The notes under the pieces: model-generated
Told to the model about the DNA's origin: nothing
What the model saw: the letters and a program-made list of their open reading frames with translations, nothing else
Database searches by the model: none
In this document: positions 10,636 through 19,721 of the stretch, one piece after another
Layout of the letters: the number at the start of each line of letters is the position of its first letter
How positions within the stretch are numbered: the stretch's first letter is position 1
NCBI GenBank assembly: GCA_039105265.1
Contig: JAPFFF010000015.1
Coordinates: forward strand, 186,001-250,000
Length of the DNA: 64,000 bases
Direction: 5' to 3'
Source: Tritrichomonas musculus
Lineage: Eukaryota > Parabasalia > Tritrichomonadida > Tritrichomonadidae
Translations under genes and position numbers: made by a program

Positions 10636-11072
10636 GGAGCAGTAGTGAGAACAAGAATATTTTTTTCTTTTCTTTTCTTTTTTCTTTTTTTCTTTTTTCT
10701 TTTTTTTTTTTTCTTTTTTCTTTTATGACGAGTTCGTGTTGACGCGTGGGGTGCCAGCCCCAGCGGAAACCGACTCGTATATACTACTTTTTCATTTATA
10801 ACATCATTCAATTCAACTCGTTTAATACAATTGTTCAGTATGATTAGTAGTATATACGAGTCGGTTTCCGCGGGGCACAGGCTGCCCACTACTGCTCCCC
10901 ATCAACAAGTCTCTTTCTGATTCATTATCTATATTATTATCTATATTCAACACGAACTCGTCATAAAAGAAAAAAAAAAGAAAAAGAAAAGAAAAAAGAA
11001 AAAAAGAAAAGAAAAGAAAAAAATATTCTTGTTCTCACTACTGCTCCCCATCAATGAAACGGCACAGGGGCC
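10611..11072. repeat. 462-bp interrupted palindrome at the Polinton end
   Basis: The outer arms are 10,611-10,742 and 10,947-11,072. They are near identical over their first 60 bases (one mismatch) and include mirrored polypyrimidine (about 10,661-10,724) and polypurine (about 10,967-11,022) tracts. A second, inner pair of arms, 10,764-10,788 and 10,846-10,870, is a perfect 25-bp match beginning CGGAAACCGACTCG. The spacer between outer and inner arms is about 55 bases longer on the right and holds one more inverted copy of the G-rich repeat. The whole could fold into a long hairpin. It may be the element's terminal inverted repeat or a head-to-head junction of two termini. Confidence 0.85.
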
Positions 11073-12060
11073 ATTTTTTCTAGGAGCTTTCAGAAAATTA
11101 AATTGATTTTTTTTTTATCAAATTCTGGACAATATCTGAATTTTTGGATGTAATTTCAATTATCCAAAGATATTAATGAATATACTACATCAGGGACAAA
11201 TTTTACTCATACTATCTCAAGATATCTTGATTTTAATTTTTAGACTAAGTTGCTGAAAACAAGTCATTAATCATATTTTTATAATTACCGCTATATATAT
11301 ATTATCTCATATAATTTTTATTAAATTTTTTTAACTTTGAACTAATTTTTTTATATTTTTTGTTAAAAATTATAAATTGAGGGGAGATAATTACAACGTG
11401 TTTTTTTTCTTCAGAATTTTTAACTTACTAAAAAAAGAGCTAATTTTTGATTTATTTATATGTATATCGCTTATAGTTATTGTTTCAAGCATAAAAATAT
11501 ATAAAAAAATGATTTTTTGCATAAAAAATTAATTTGTGAGAACAGAATGAAAAATTTGATTAATCATTTAAAATTTAAATTCACAATAGTCGTTATATTT
11601 TTTTATAAATATCTTAAAATTAAATAGGTTAAATTTAAAATAAAAAATATACATAAGAATTATAATATGTATTAATATTATAATATTGATTTCAATTAAA
11701 TTTATAGGGCCAATTTTTCTAGGAATGCTTAGATTTTTAAATTTCATTTTTTATGTTTAATCTCAAACAAAACAAAAGATATATAGAGGAATTAAAATCA
11801 GTTATCAAGTGTGCATAATAAGAGTTGGATAAGCATACATTTTAATAAAAGATGGTTGAAATATCTTGAATTTAATAATTTGGCAAAGTTGCATAAAATC
11901 GGGAAATAATAGTTTTTTAATATTTATCATAGTATATTTTTTAATTCACTTTATTTTCATTAAGATTCAACAATAAGAAACCATATTTTTTTGCATTTTT
12001 TTATGAAAATTTGAAATTGAGGGGAATTAATTATAACGTATTTTTTCTTCAGAATTTTAA
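11069..12060 (+). repeat. Diverged direct repeat, two units about 638 bp apart
   Basis: Unit 1 starts at about 11,069 and unit 2 at about 11,707. Both begin with GGCCA-A/T-TTTTTCTAGGA. Both have an ATATCTTGA block at offset about 151. Both carry AATTGAGGGG, an ACG-A/T-GTTTTTT-like block and TTCAGAATTTT at offset about 308-350. Conservation is clear at these points and weak between them, so the duplication is old. Unit 2 lies directly upstream (in plus-strand terms) of the Tc1-type transposase and may be its left terminal repeat. Unit 1 would then be a second, solo end. Confidence 0.6.
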
Positions 12061-14632
12061 AAAATAAAAATAAAATTACCCCCGGCGAGCAATTCAGATT
12101 AATAAGAAAATATGTATATATACATGTTGAATATAATAAAAATACAAATAGTTATCCCTATGAAATTCACCAGAGCTCCGTATATTTTTATATTATATTT
12201 ATTATTTTTTTAAATACTAATATCTCTATAAATTAAAAAACTATTTTATATATTATATTAAAAATATATATATAATTTAATTTATATATGAATAAATAAT
12301 ATTAAAATGAACAATATTTCAGAACTAATTAGAAATTACCAAAATACCATTTTTTCCCACTTACTTCTGCAAACATTAAAACGACCTAATAATTAAATAT
12401 GATGTATAGCATTAGGTATGCATTATATTATATTAAAAATAACATTGATTTGATTAACAATTTAGTGAAAAAATCCACTTTTTTAAATTAAAAAATACGT
12501 TATTTTTAGTTCTCGCACTTCTGATAAAAAAGAAATTTTTGGAATTTAAAGGTAAAATTAAGTTATTTTCGTAAATAAACCCAACGATTCCTTAGAGAAG
12601 TTGATGTTCTTTGATCAAAGTGTATTTCCATTTGCTTCCATTTGGTTCCAAGTTTTCCCACGAGATCAATTAATAGAGTATCTTCTTCGATAGTAAAAGG
12701 GCGTTTTGCATGAAACTCAACCGGGTAATCATCGATACTTGGGTCATAAGATTCGACCAATTGATCATAATCAAGGATTTCTGTATTTGGTTGAATATGA
12801 TATTCAAGATTGGAAAATTTGTGAATTCCTTTTCGAAGGTCATCAGATATTGATTGTCCATTCTTAGTTATCAAAAGTTTTAATCTATCTTCGAAGCTCT
12901 CGACAAGTCTGTTAATACTTTCTTGTGGAAAATTATCCCAAATTTGAATAACTTTTTCAATAAAACTGCTTTTTGATAAATTTTGATATTTTTTCAGTAT
13001 TCTTTTAATCGCTCCCCAAAGATGTTCTATCGGATTCAAATAAGGTGAATTGGAGGGCCAAAATTTTAAAAAATTACATTTTTTTTTGAGAAACAATTTG
13101 GTCAGAGCACTTTTATGTGCAGGAGCTCCGTCCTGCATATAGATATAATTTCCTTCTCCACGTTTCAAATTTAATTCTGTAAAAATTTCACATCTATTTA
13201 AAATATTTCTATATTCTAAATCGTTAATAGATGTGCTACAAACTGAAAGTTTACTTTTATAATTTTTTCCAATTGGACCAAAAAACATAACTCCTGTATT
13301 AAATTTATGCTTTTTTGTATAAACATCATCTCCATTGTCACATTTTCTGTACCAACGCCAATAACCATCAGAGCACAAACAAAAGCGACTTTCATCAGAA
13401 AAAATAATACGGTTTGATTCAATTTTTTCTGATGATAAAATTGAATTAGAAAACAATATTCTTGATGCTATATTTTCTTCAGACAAAAATTGTTTAACCT
13501 TTGGTGGCTTGAAATCGAATTCTAGAATATCTTTACGATATCTATTTATTGTTGATGGAGATATTTGTATATTATTTTGCAAAAAAATTGAGATATTGAT
13601 TCACCAGATATCACTCTGTTTTGTATTGTCAAATTTGTTATTTGATTTAAAATATCTGGATTGGCCTTTGAGGGTCGACCTTTTTTCATTTGATTTGGAA
13701 TTTGGCCTGTTTCATCAAATTTTTTTAATACATATCTAATCCTGACTTGGCCAACATGGATTGCTTTTCGAATTTTTGACATTGAATAATGTTCATCATG
13801 AAATAACCGTACTATTGCTTGTTCGACACTTTCGTCTTGATACATTTTATTAAAATAAAGCTAAAATTCTAATAATTTTTAAAAATTTTTGATCATTCAA
13901 TTTTATAAAGTTTTTTTAAATTTTTGAGAGTTTATATGTATTTAAATAAAAATTGAAAACATATAATTTTTGTCAAATAAATTGAGAGAAAAATAGATCG
14001 TCTGACTTTTGATTTCAAGTTTATACAAAACGGTAGACACTAAACCGTTTATAATTTTTTCAAAATTTTGATTTAGAAAAACGATTGATTTTGAATATTT
14101 TATATTTATTGTTTGAATTTTTATTAAGCACAAATATAATAAAATTTTTGATCTATTAGATTTATTATAATTATTATTTTAAATGAGAAATTTATGTTTT
14201 TTAAAATCAGAATTGAGAACTTTACATGATTTCCTCTCAATTTCAAATCGGTCTTTTCTCTCCAATTTCATAACAAATTTTTGAAATATTGATAAAATCT
14301 TCGTTATTATATATGTATTTTCTGATGGATAAATTTCATTGAATTTGGTGCGCTACATTTTTCTTAACAGAATTATGATTCTCTGATTTAACTTAATTTT
14401 TTAGAAACATAAATTTCTAATGATGATTATCAATATTCAATAGGATATTTTATGTTTTAGAGCTTCATTTCATCAAATCATCAAAAAAATTACATTTCTA
14501 GTATAATTTACAATAGCTAAGTCCAACTTTATTATGCAAAAAATTCCAATTTATACCAATCAAAAAGCAAATATATGCTATTTTTTATGATAAATTATTA
14601 ATTAATTAAATGATTTTTATAGAAAAGTTGTA
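11707..14632 (-). mobile_element. Tc1/mariner-type DNA transposon (approximate ends)
   Basis: The core is a DD34E transposase gene on the minus strand at 12,563-13,845. The left end is proposed at the second copy of the GGCCAATTTTTCTAGGA repeat. A degenerate inverted counterpart may lie at about 14,230-14,632. There CCTCTCAATTTC (14,232) mirrors GAAATTGAGGGG (12,014), and TCCAACTTTATTATGCA (14,522) mirrors TGCATAATAAGAGTTGGA (11,816). The spacing differs by about 100 bp, so indels or chance matches are possible. No TA target duplication could be fixed. The element carries one frameshift in its only gene and weak ends, so it is probably inactive. Confidence 0.5.
12563..13845 (-). pseudogene. 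Tc1-type DD34E transposase with C-terminal Myb/SANT domain, one frameshift
   Basis: The ATG at 13,843-13,845 opens 99 residues with two helix-turn-helix units of the Tc1 paired-like type, including the linker RPSKANPDILNQ. The frame then shifts at a seven-base A/T run near 13,581-13,587, where one base appears to be missing. The second part, to the stop at 12,563, has the full catalytic core. The first Asp is in IFSDESRF, the second in MQDGAPAH, and the Glu in SPYLNPIEHLW, with exactly 34 residues between the last two. The final 46 residues (PFTIEEDTLLIDLVGKLG, TKWKQM, RTSTSLRNRW) match a Myb/SANT repeat, with Phe in place of the first Trp. Together the two parts give about 427 aa. Such a C-terminal Myb domain is not part of a standard Tc1 transposase. 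The frameshift may be a sequencing error. Confidence 0.85.
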
Positions 14633-15045
14633 ACAAAATTATTCAAAGTTAAAAATTTGCCTATTACGATCAGCATTTGAATTCAAAAGTCATCATTTTT
14701 TTTTAGTAATATCTTGTTTTCTAGCACATTAAATAAATTATAATTCAAAGTTTAATTTTATTATCTGTTTTTAAATAAAATATATTAATTATTATCATAT
14801 TTATTATAAATTCGCTAGTTTCGACCCTTCTATTTTTACATAACTTTTACAGAGACTACATTCAGCTAGCGGGCATAGAGCGTGGTCGAATGATATTATC
14901 TCATTTATTTCAAGCTAAACGGTTTCAATACAATATCAATAAAAGCAAAAACTTTTTGTATTGAAAAAAAAATTATTAAACATAAATAATCACCTATTTC
15001 TCGATTTTTCTTTTTTAATAATCTAAAAATATATGAATAAATACA
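13846..15045. other. Gene-free AT-rich spacer (Tc1 right flank)
   Basis: No ORF of substance. It includes the possible right inverted end of the Tc1 element (about 14,230-14,632). A short less AT-rich patch at 14,808-14,895 holds CGCTAGTTTCGACC and, further on, GCTAGCGGGC and GTGGTCGAAT, which are partly inverted to each other. No function recognised. Confidence 0.6.
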
Positions 15046-15843
15046 TTAGAAAACCTTAAATGATTCTTCATTTTTGAGAACACCAAAATCAACGTTATCG
15101 GTTACATTCTTTGGCTTTTCAAAGTTGGAGCTTGAATATGAATTTAAAATCAAAGAGAAACCATCATCCAATCCAAATCCAGTGTCTGGAAATATTTCAT
15201 CATCGCAAACATCAAAGTTAATAAAATTGTATTCATCTTTAGAATTTGATTTACTGCACTCATCATCATCCCAGACAATATCTTTGAATAATTCATCATA
15301 AAAATCGCAGCATTTATCTATATCACAGCATGCTTCAATTTTATTTATTTTGCTTCCACTCTTTTTAGAACAATTTTTAACAGGTGCGATTTCATCTAAT
15401 GATGGATTTTTCTTTCGAATTGACCATTTTCTAAATTCTGTGTAATGTCCAGTTAAATATGGTATTGTTTCTAATAATAATGATGCACGTTCTCCTTTAA
15501 CTGTGACAGTAACATATCCCATTTTTGCAAGTGCTCCATTAATTGCTGATTTACTTTTTGAAATTAATAATCTAAGTTGCCTTGTATTTATTGCAATATA
15601 ATCATCAAACCAGCATATTCCGCAAACTAAATATCTTTTCCATTTATCTTCATCATCTTTTTGGCAATAATCACGAATGCAATCGAAAATATCTTTTAAG
15701 GTGGCTAATCTACGATTACGGTTGTATCTGAAATTTGGAGATCCAACATTTTTTTGTAATAATTCATATAATTTCTTATCTTCTGATGATAAAATATTTA
15801 TATATTCAGGAGTACCATGTGGTCCTTGTTGGTGCTTTGTCAT
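15046..15843 (-). CDS. Initiator-binding-domain protein (IBP39-type core promoter binder)
   Basis: The 265-aa product has an N-terminal IBD at about residues 20-145. It is recognised by the block GICWFDDYIAINTRQL followed by SKSAINGALAKMGY, the recognition-helix region of Trichomonas IBP39. In that family the winged-helix IBD binds the Inr element TCA-Y-W at the transcription start and a C-terminal domain contacts RNA polymerase II. Here the C-terminal part is short and acidic (DIVWDDDECSK, NFDVCDDEIFPD, GFGLDDGF), with a lysine-rich linker at about 140-170 and no IBP39-like second domain that I can see. An Inr-like TCATTA lies 16 nt upstream of the ATG. The gene is intact although it sits between transposons. 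IBD family members are numerous in trichomonads, so the exact target is unknown. Confidence 0.88.
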   Translation of the reverse strand: MTKHQQGPHGTPEYINILSSEDKKLYELLQKNVGSPNFRYNRNRRLATLKDIFDCIRDYCQKDDEDKWKRYLVCGICWFDDYIAINTRQLRLLISKSKSAINGALAKMGYVTVTVKGERASLLLETIPYLTGHYTEFRKWSIRKKNPSLDEIAPVKNCSKKSGSKINKIEACCDIDKCCDFYDELFKDIVWDDDECSKSNSKDEYNFINFDVCDDEIFPDTGFGLDDGFSLILNSYSSSNFEKPKNVTDNVDFGVLKNEESFKVF

Positions 15844-15859
15844 TATAATGCTTTACAGT

Positions 15860-15865
15860 TAATGA
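15860..15865 (-). promoter_or_regulatory. Inr-like element of the IBD gene
   Basis: On the minus strand the sequence reads TCATTA, 16 nt before the ATG at 15,843. It matches the trichomonad Inr consensus TCA-Y-W at the usual short distance. It is a short motif in AT-rich DNA, so chance is possible. Confidence 0.4.
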
Positions 15866-16218
15866 AATCATTTTATTATAAATTTTACTTGAACAAGTTA
15901 AAGAAAGCAAAAAATTTTCTCATTCAAAATTTTTCACAAAAAGTTTAAAAAAATTTTTCCAGAGATGATAAAATTTGAAAAATTTCCACAAATTTTTTTC
16001 AAAAAAGGAAATTTTAAATAATCCCAAAATACCTGATTTGTTTTTTATAGCAATAAAAATTCATATCTAATCAATAATTTCATTTGTTATCCTAAAATAT
16101 TGAATAAATTAAGTCAAAAATTTTAAAAAGTTAAATTTTATTAACTTTTTGTGAATTTTTTTTTCCACATGAAGCCAAACAATGTCATCAAAAACAATAC
16201 TCAAATTGTATAAATAAA

Positions 16219-17178
16219 ACACATTTATACAGCTCGGAATTATTACTGTTGCGTTATTTTACAGTAATAAGCAAATAAAGGAACAATTTGAAAATTTTCA
16301 AAAATTTTTAAAAATTTAAAAATTAAAATTTTAATATTTTTTTAATTGTGTTTTTTAGTTGAAAATCGTATCATTCTCTTAATTATGATAAAATAAAACT
16401 TGGATTTATTCATTTATAAAAATATTATTCTCAAAAAGTTTGATTTAATTATCATTAATTGTTATATAAATATAAAGGATCTGAAGGTCAAAAATATTTG
16501 ACTTTAAAAAGGCCAAAAAGTTTCCATTACTGCAGTTAGCGGTTTACAGTAATAAGGTATTCAATTCAAATTTACCATAAATAGGTGAAAAAGCAGCCGT
16601 TATTACTGCAGTTAGCGGTTTACAGTAATAAGAATTCAATTATTATTGACCTATTTTTTGCCTTAAAAGAGGTTATTGGTTAATATTATGGTGAATATAA
16701 TATTCAATATAATATTAAATTTTATTAATTATGACTTTCTAATATTTTTTTAATGTTCACATTATCATTAAGTTAATTCATACTTTTTTGCTGATTTAAA
16801 GCAAATTGAAAATTTGTATATTAAATACTAAGAATTAAATAGAATCAAAAAATAATTATACAGAAAAAATAAATTAATTTTGAATTCTAATCTGAAATTT
16901 TCTATTTAGAAATATATTTTTTGAATATTTTATTTATATTATTTTAATTATTTTGAATACTTTATTTATATTATTTTATTAATTTTGAATGCTTTTGTTA
17001 GCATTTTGAATTATTTGTTATAATTTCTCAAAATTTTAATGAAAGCAAAATTTTTCAAAATTTTTATATATCAAAAATTTTTAATTTGACAATTTTGAGC
17101 AAAATCCCAAATCGCAGTCATAAGAAGACAAAAAATTGAATGGGCTTGCAGTAGTAATTCCGAGCTGTACACATTTAT
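16219..17178. mobile_element. MULE-type MITE, 940 bp, with 10-bp target site duplication
   Basis: The left end ACAGCTCGGAATTATTACTG (16,229-16,248) and the right end CAGTAGTAATTCCGAGCTGT (17,149-17,168) are inverted repeats with one mismatch in 20. Both are flanked by the identical direct repeat ACACATTTAT (16,219-16,228 and 17,169-17,178). A 10-bp duplication fits Mutator-like elements (usually 8-11 bp), and MULEs are known in Trichomonas. There is no ORF inside, so it must be moved in trans. The perfect target duplication suggests a fairly recent insertion. Confidence 0.8.
16240..16631. repeat. Three hairpin-forming 31-32-bp repeats inside the MITE
   Basis: Copies at 16,240-16,270, about 16,525-16,555 and 16,600-16,631 each start with (T)TATTACTG or CATTACTG and end with CAGTAATAA, giving stems of 8-9 bp. 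The last two share an identical loop, CAGTTAGCGGTTTA. The first overlaps the left terminal repeat. They may be subterminal transposase-binding sites. Confidence 0.7.
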
Positions 17179-17613
17179 AACATTTATATATACACACTAT
17201 TTTATATCATTAAATGTTTATTTTGGAGCAGAATCAAAATTATTATTATTTTGCTTAACATAAAATATTAGTATAATACTAATAACATTATTTAGTCCAT
17301 ATATCAAATATTAATATGTTTATTCCAACAAATGAAAAAAAATTTATAAAATGCCATCAATTAACCAAATTTAGAAATTTAGGCATTTTTTATTTAAAAA
17401 CTAATTTTTTTTCATCAACTTTCTAAAAATAAGTGGTATATGAAATGCTTTATAGCCTATTTAATATATATTTTAAGATAGTAGATAAAATTTTGGAAAA
17501 ATTTTTTATATTAAAATATTGAAAACTATAATTCAAAAAGTCAAAATTTTGTTGATAAAATAATTTTTCATTCTCTTTGATGACCTCATTCCTGAAAAAT
17601 ACAAAAACAAGCA
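17179..17613. other. AT-rich spacer
   Basis: About 435 bp of very AT-rich DNA after the MITE. I see no gene, RNA or repeat in it. Confidence 0.6.
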
Positions 17614-17988
17614 ATGTTTCCAATAGATTATAAAATGTATAACCTAGTTAATTCCAAAAACAATCAAAGGAAAGGAAAATTCGGTGAAGGAAAAGAAGCA
17701 ATAATGATTCGTGAAGAAATTGGAGATTTTAATATAAATTCATCAGATGCTATGAAATTGATTAAAGAATATTTTGGTGATTCATTAAGAATTTCTGAAA
17801 TAAAAGGTATCATTAATGCTACTAGAGATTACTTAAGTCAAAAGAATATAAACTTACCAAAATTGACAAGAAATGAAAATCGTAATTTTCAATTATGCAT
17901 CAAATACATCCAAAATAATATTGAAATATTTAAAAAGATTATTCCATTTATCCAATTGGGTGATAACCAAGGTAGAATAATACTTTGA
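17614..17988 (+). CDS. Small orphan protein (124 aa), function unknown
   Basis: An ATG-initiated ORF ending in TGA. The product is basic and predicted helical, without membrane segment, signal or recognised domain. The middle (SSDAMKLIKEYFGDSLRISE) and the C-terminal PFIQLGDNQGRIIL look like structured protein rather than random AT-rich translation, and there is a glycine-rich GKFGEGKEA near the start. It stands alone between AT-rich spacers. It could be a short trichomonad family member or a remnant of a longer gene. Confidence 0.5.
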   Translation: MFPIDYKMYNLVNSKNNQRKGKFGEGKEAIMIREEIGDFNINSSDAMKLIKEYFGDSLRISEIKGIINATRDYLSQKNINLPKLTRNENRNFQLCIKYIQNNIEIFKKIIPFIQLGDNQGRIIL

Positions 17989-18426
17989 TGAATAATACGA
18001 TATATTTTTTTTTATATGCTATTATTCATTTAAGGGTATTTTGACAAATACAAATAATCATAATTTTTATTATGATTGCTCAACAGATGCTCCATTAAGC
18101 TTCATTTGGAATTCAATCTATAAAGTGATTATTAAGTAATCTTGTTTAAATAAAGAATTCATTGGCCTATTTTTCTATATTATCATATTTTATTATTATA
18201 ATTTTACACTCCAAAGTTGTGCTACAGGACAAAACTCTTATGCATTCTTTCAATCCTTTTTTTGTATCAACAAAAATTCGCAAAATTCTTCAAAAAAAAA
18301 AAAAAAAATAGATTGAAAATACAAATTTTAAAAACACAAAACTATTATCGAAACCGATAGATTTAAATCAAATTAACTAACAATGCTATGCTATTTGATA
18401 CAATAATATATATAATGCAATTAATA
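17989..18426. other. AT-rich intergenic spacer
   Basis: Between the 124-aa ORF and the convergent SAPS-like gene. It contains an A run near 18,293-18,309 and nothing else I can name. Confidence 0.6.
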
Positions 18427-19710
18427 TTATACAGTAATTTTTTTTGGTTCCATACCTCCACTTTCGCCTCCATAAGAGTTTTTCTCCAGTTTATTGTATT
18501 CTATAAGCTCATTTTTCAAGAACTGTCGAAATCCTGGAATATACTTGAGTAGGTTCTTTAAAAGCTGATCACTATAACAACGACTAGCAGCAAAATTAAT
18601 CACCTTCATTGCAAAACTACTAAGAGTTGCACTTTTCCTTTCCTTTGAAGCCTCAATACAGAAGGGCAAGACTGTTGGAGCAATTTGCGCTGCAATTTCA
18701 GGAATTTTGAAAGCAGCTGTTAGGAATTTATCCATCATTGAAAGTAATATTGAATGATCAGGAAAAGTTTTGAGAATATGCATAACAATCGGCGATAAAT
18801 CAGAAGTTGCAATGAAGGGATGAAGTCCTTCATCGAAAATAATAATCTTTGTAAGAATACCAAGAATTGCCACATGAAATCGATTACAAACTGGGAAAGG
18901 CTCCTTAAGTTTTTGAATAATTAATGGGAATAAACTTTGCATATAACCTTTAGTTGTATCAGTATAAAGTGAAAATAATGCTTCCCAGCGATCATCTTCA
19001 TAAAGTGTAGTAACTTTACCACATAGAATACTGACAATTTGGCTTGTTGTAAATGTTGGATAAATAATAGGTGAAAAACGTGTTACAGCACATAATTTAA
19101 ATAAGTATTTAAGTTTAGGATCATCAATCTGAGTATTTTTAATTTGTTGAACAATTACTGATTCAAATTTAACCGATACTAACCATTTCTGAGCTTCAGC
19201 AAGATCTTCATTCGATCCAACAAGTTGGAAGAAGAAATCAAAAATAGAAGGTTGATCTATGAAATCCAATAGTTGAAAAAGGTAACCGCAAGATTGTGAA
19301 ATTGCTGATGGACGACACATTATAGTCGCATATGTAACTCCAGCAAGTCTACAGATTGCAAGCAATGGTGGATTTTCTTGACTCATGAGTTTAATTGCAG
19401 GAACTTGAAGTAGACCTTTTTCTATCATTTGCTTCATTAATTTTTCTTGCTGACTTTGTATTGCAAGATAGCATCTAGTACCTAGTGGTGTTGGCCGTTC
19501 TTCAAAGATGTAACCGATGATTTCTTCAATGTGATTGCCTAAAGAAGTGAGAATTTTGTGAGATTTTAGAGAAAGTGATGGATTTTTTTTAATTTGGAAA
19601 ATTGGGATAAGAGATGGATTATTTAAAAGATTTACAATATCGTATGATTCATCTTCATCATCTGGTACTTCAAGAGGGAGAACTGGCTTAAATAATAATC
19701 TTTTGCTCAT
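18427..19710 (-). CDS. SAPS/PP6 regulatory subunit-like helical-repeat protein
   Basis: The start is placed at the second in-frame ATG (19,708-19,710), giving 427 aa. It begins MSKRLLFKPVLPLEVPDDED and has an Inr-like TCATTCC 4 nt upstream. The upstream extension in the same frame is hydrophobic and unlike the rest. The body is all-helical. The block LLDFIDQPSIFDFFFQLVG followed by AQKWLVSVKFESVIVQQI resembles the conserved core of SIT4-associated proteins, which are regulatory subunits of PP6/Sit4 phosphatases in the cytosol. The SAPS N-terminal charged block is not obvious and the protein is shorter than fungal or animal SAPS proteins. An alternative is a generic ARM-like protein. The gene is real; the family call is tentative. 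Confidence 0.6.
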   Translation of the reverse strand: MSKRLLFKPVLPLEVPDDEDESYDIVNLLNNPSLIPIFQIKKNPSLSLKSHKILTSLGNHIEEIIGYIFEERPTPLGTRCYLAIQSQQEKLMKQMIEKGLLQVPAIKLMSQENPPLLAICRLAGVTYATIMCRPSAISQSCGYLFQLLDFIDQPSIFDFFFQLVGSNEDLAEAQKWLVSVKFESVIVQQIKNTQIDDPKLKYLFKLCAVTRFSPIIYPTFTTSQIVSILCGKVTTLYEDDRWEALFSLYTDTTKGYMQSLFPLIIQKLKEPFPVCNRFHVAILGILTKIIIFDEGLHPFIATSDLSPIVMHILKTFPDHSILLSMMDKFLTAAFKIPEIAAQIAPTVLPFCIEASKERKSATLSSFAMKVINFAASRCYSDQLLKNLLKYIPGFRQFLKNELIEYNKLEKNSYGGESGGMEPKKITV

Positions 19711-19714
19711 GTAT

Positions 19715-19721
19715 GGAATGA
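19715..19721 (-). promoter_or_regulatory. Inr-like element of the SAPS-like gene
   Basis: The minus strand reads TCATTCC just upstream of the ATG at 19,710. It fits the TCA-Y-W consensus and supports choosing this methionine over the one 17 codons earlier. Confidence 0.4.

Larger units (their letters stand above)
1..11072. mobile_element. Polinton/Maverick, right-hand part (left end outside window)
   Basis: The stretch contains a protein-primed type family B DNA polymerase, a small leftward ORF and two very large rightward ORFs. It ends in a GC-rich repetitive terminus with a 462-bp interrupted palindrome. This gene set and the large gene size fit the Maverick/Polinton elements known to be abundant in trichomonads. 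Only the polymerase side is visible; integrase, ATPase, protease and major capsid genes would lie left of the window. All four visible reading frames are open, so the copy looks whole over this part and is probably young. The right boundary is placed where the outer palindrome arm stops at 11,072; it could be as early as about 10,610 if the palindrome is a separate insertion. Confidence 0.85.

Noticed and set aside
10314-10889. Minus-strand frame of 191 codons across the Polinton end
   Set aside because: It is carried by the polypyrimidine tract (lysine/arginine run) and antisense of the 865-aa gene; no protein-like composition.
13942-14133. 63-codon minus-strand ORF beside the transposase
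   Set aside because: Low-complexity AT-rich translation with no motif; lies in the element's flank.
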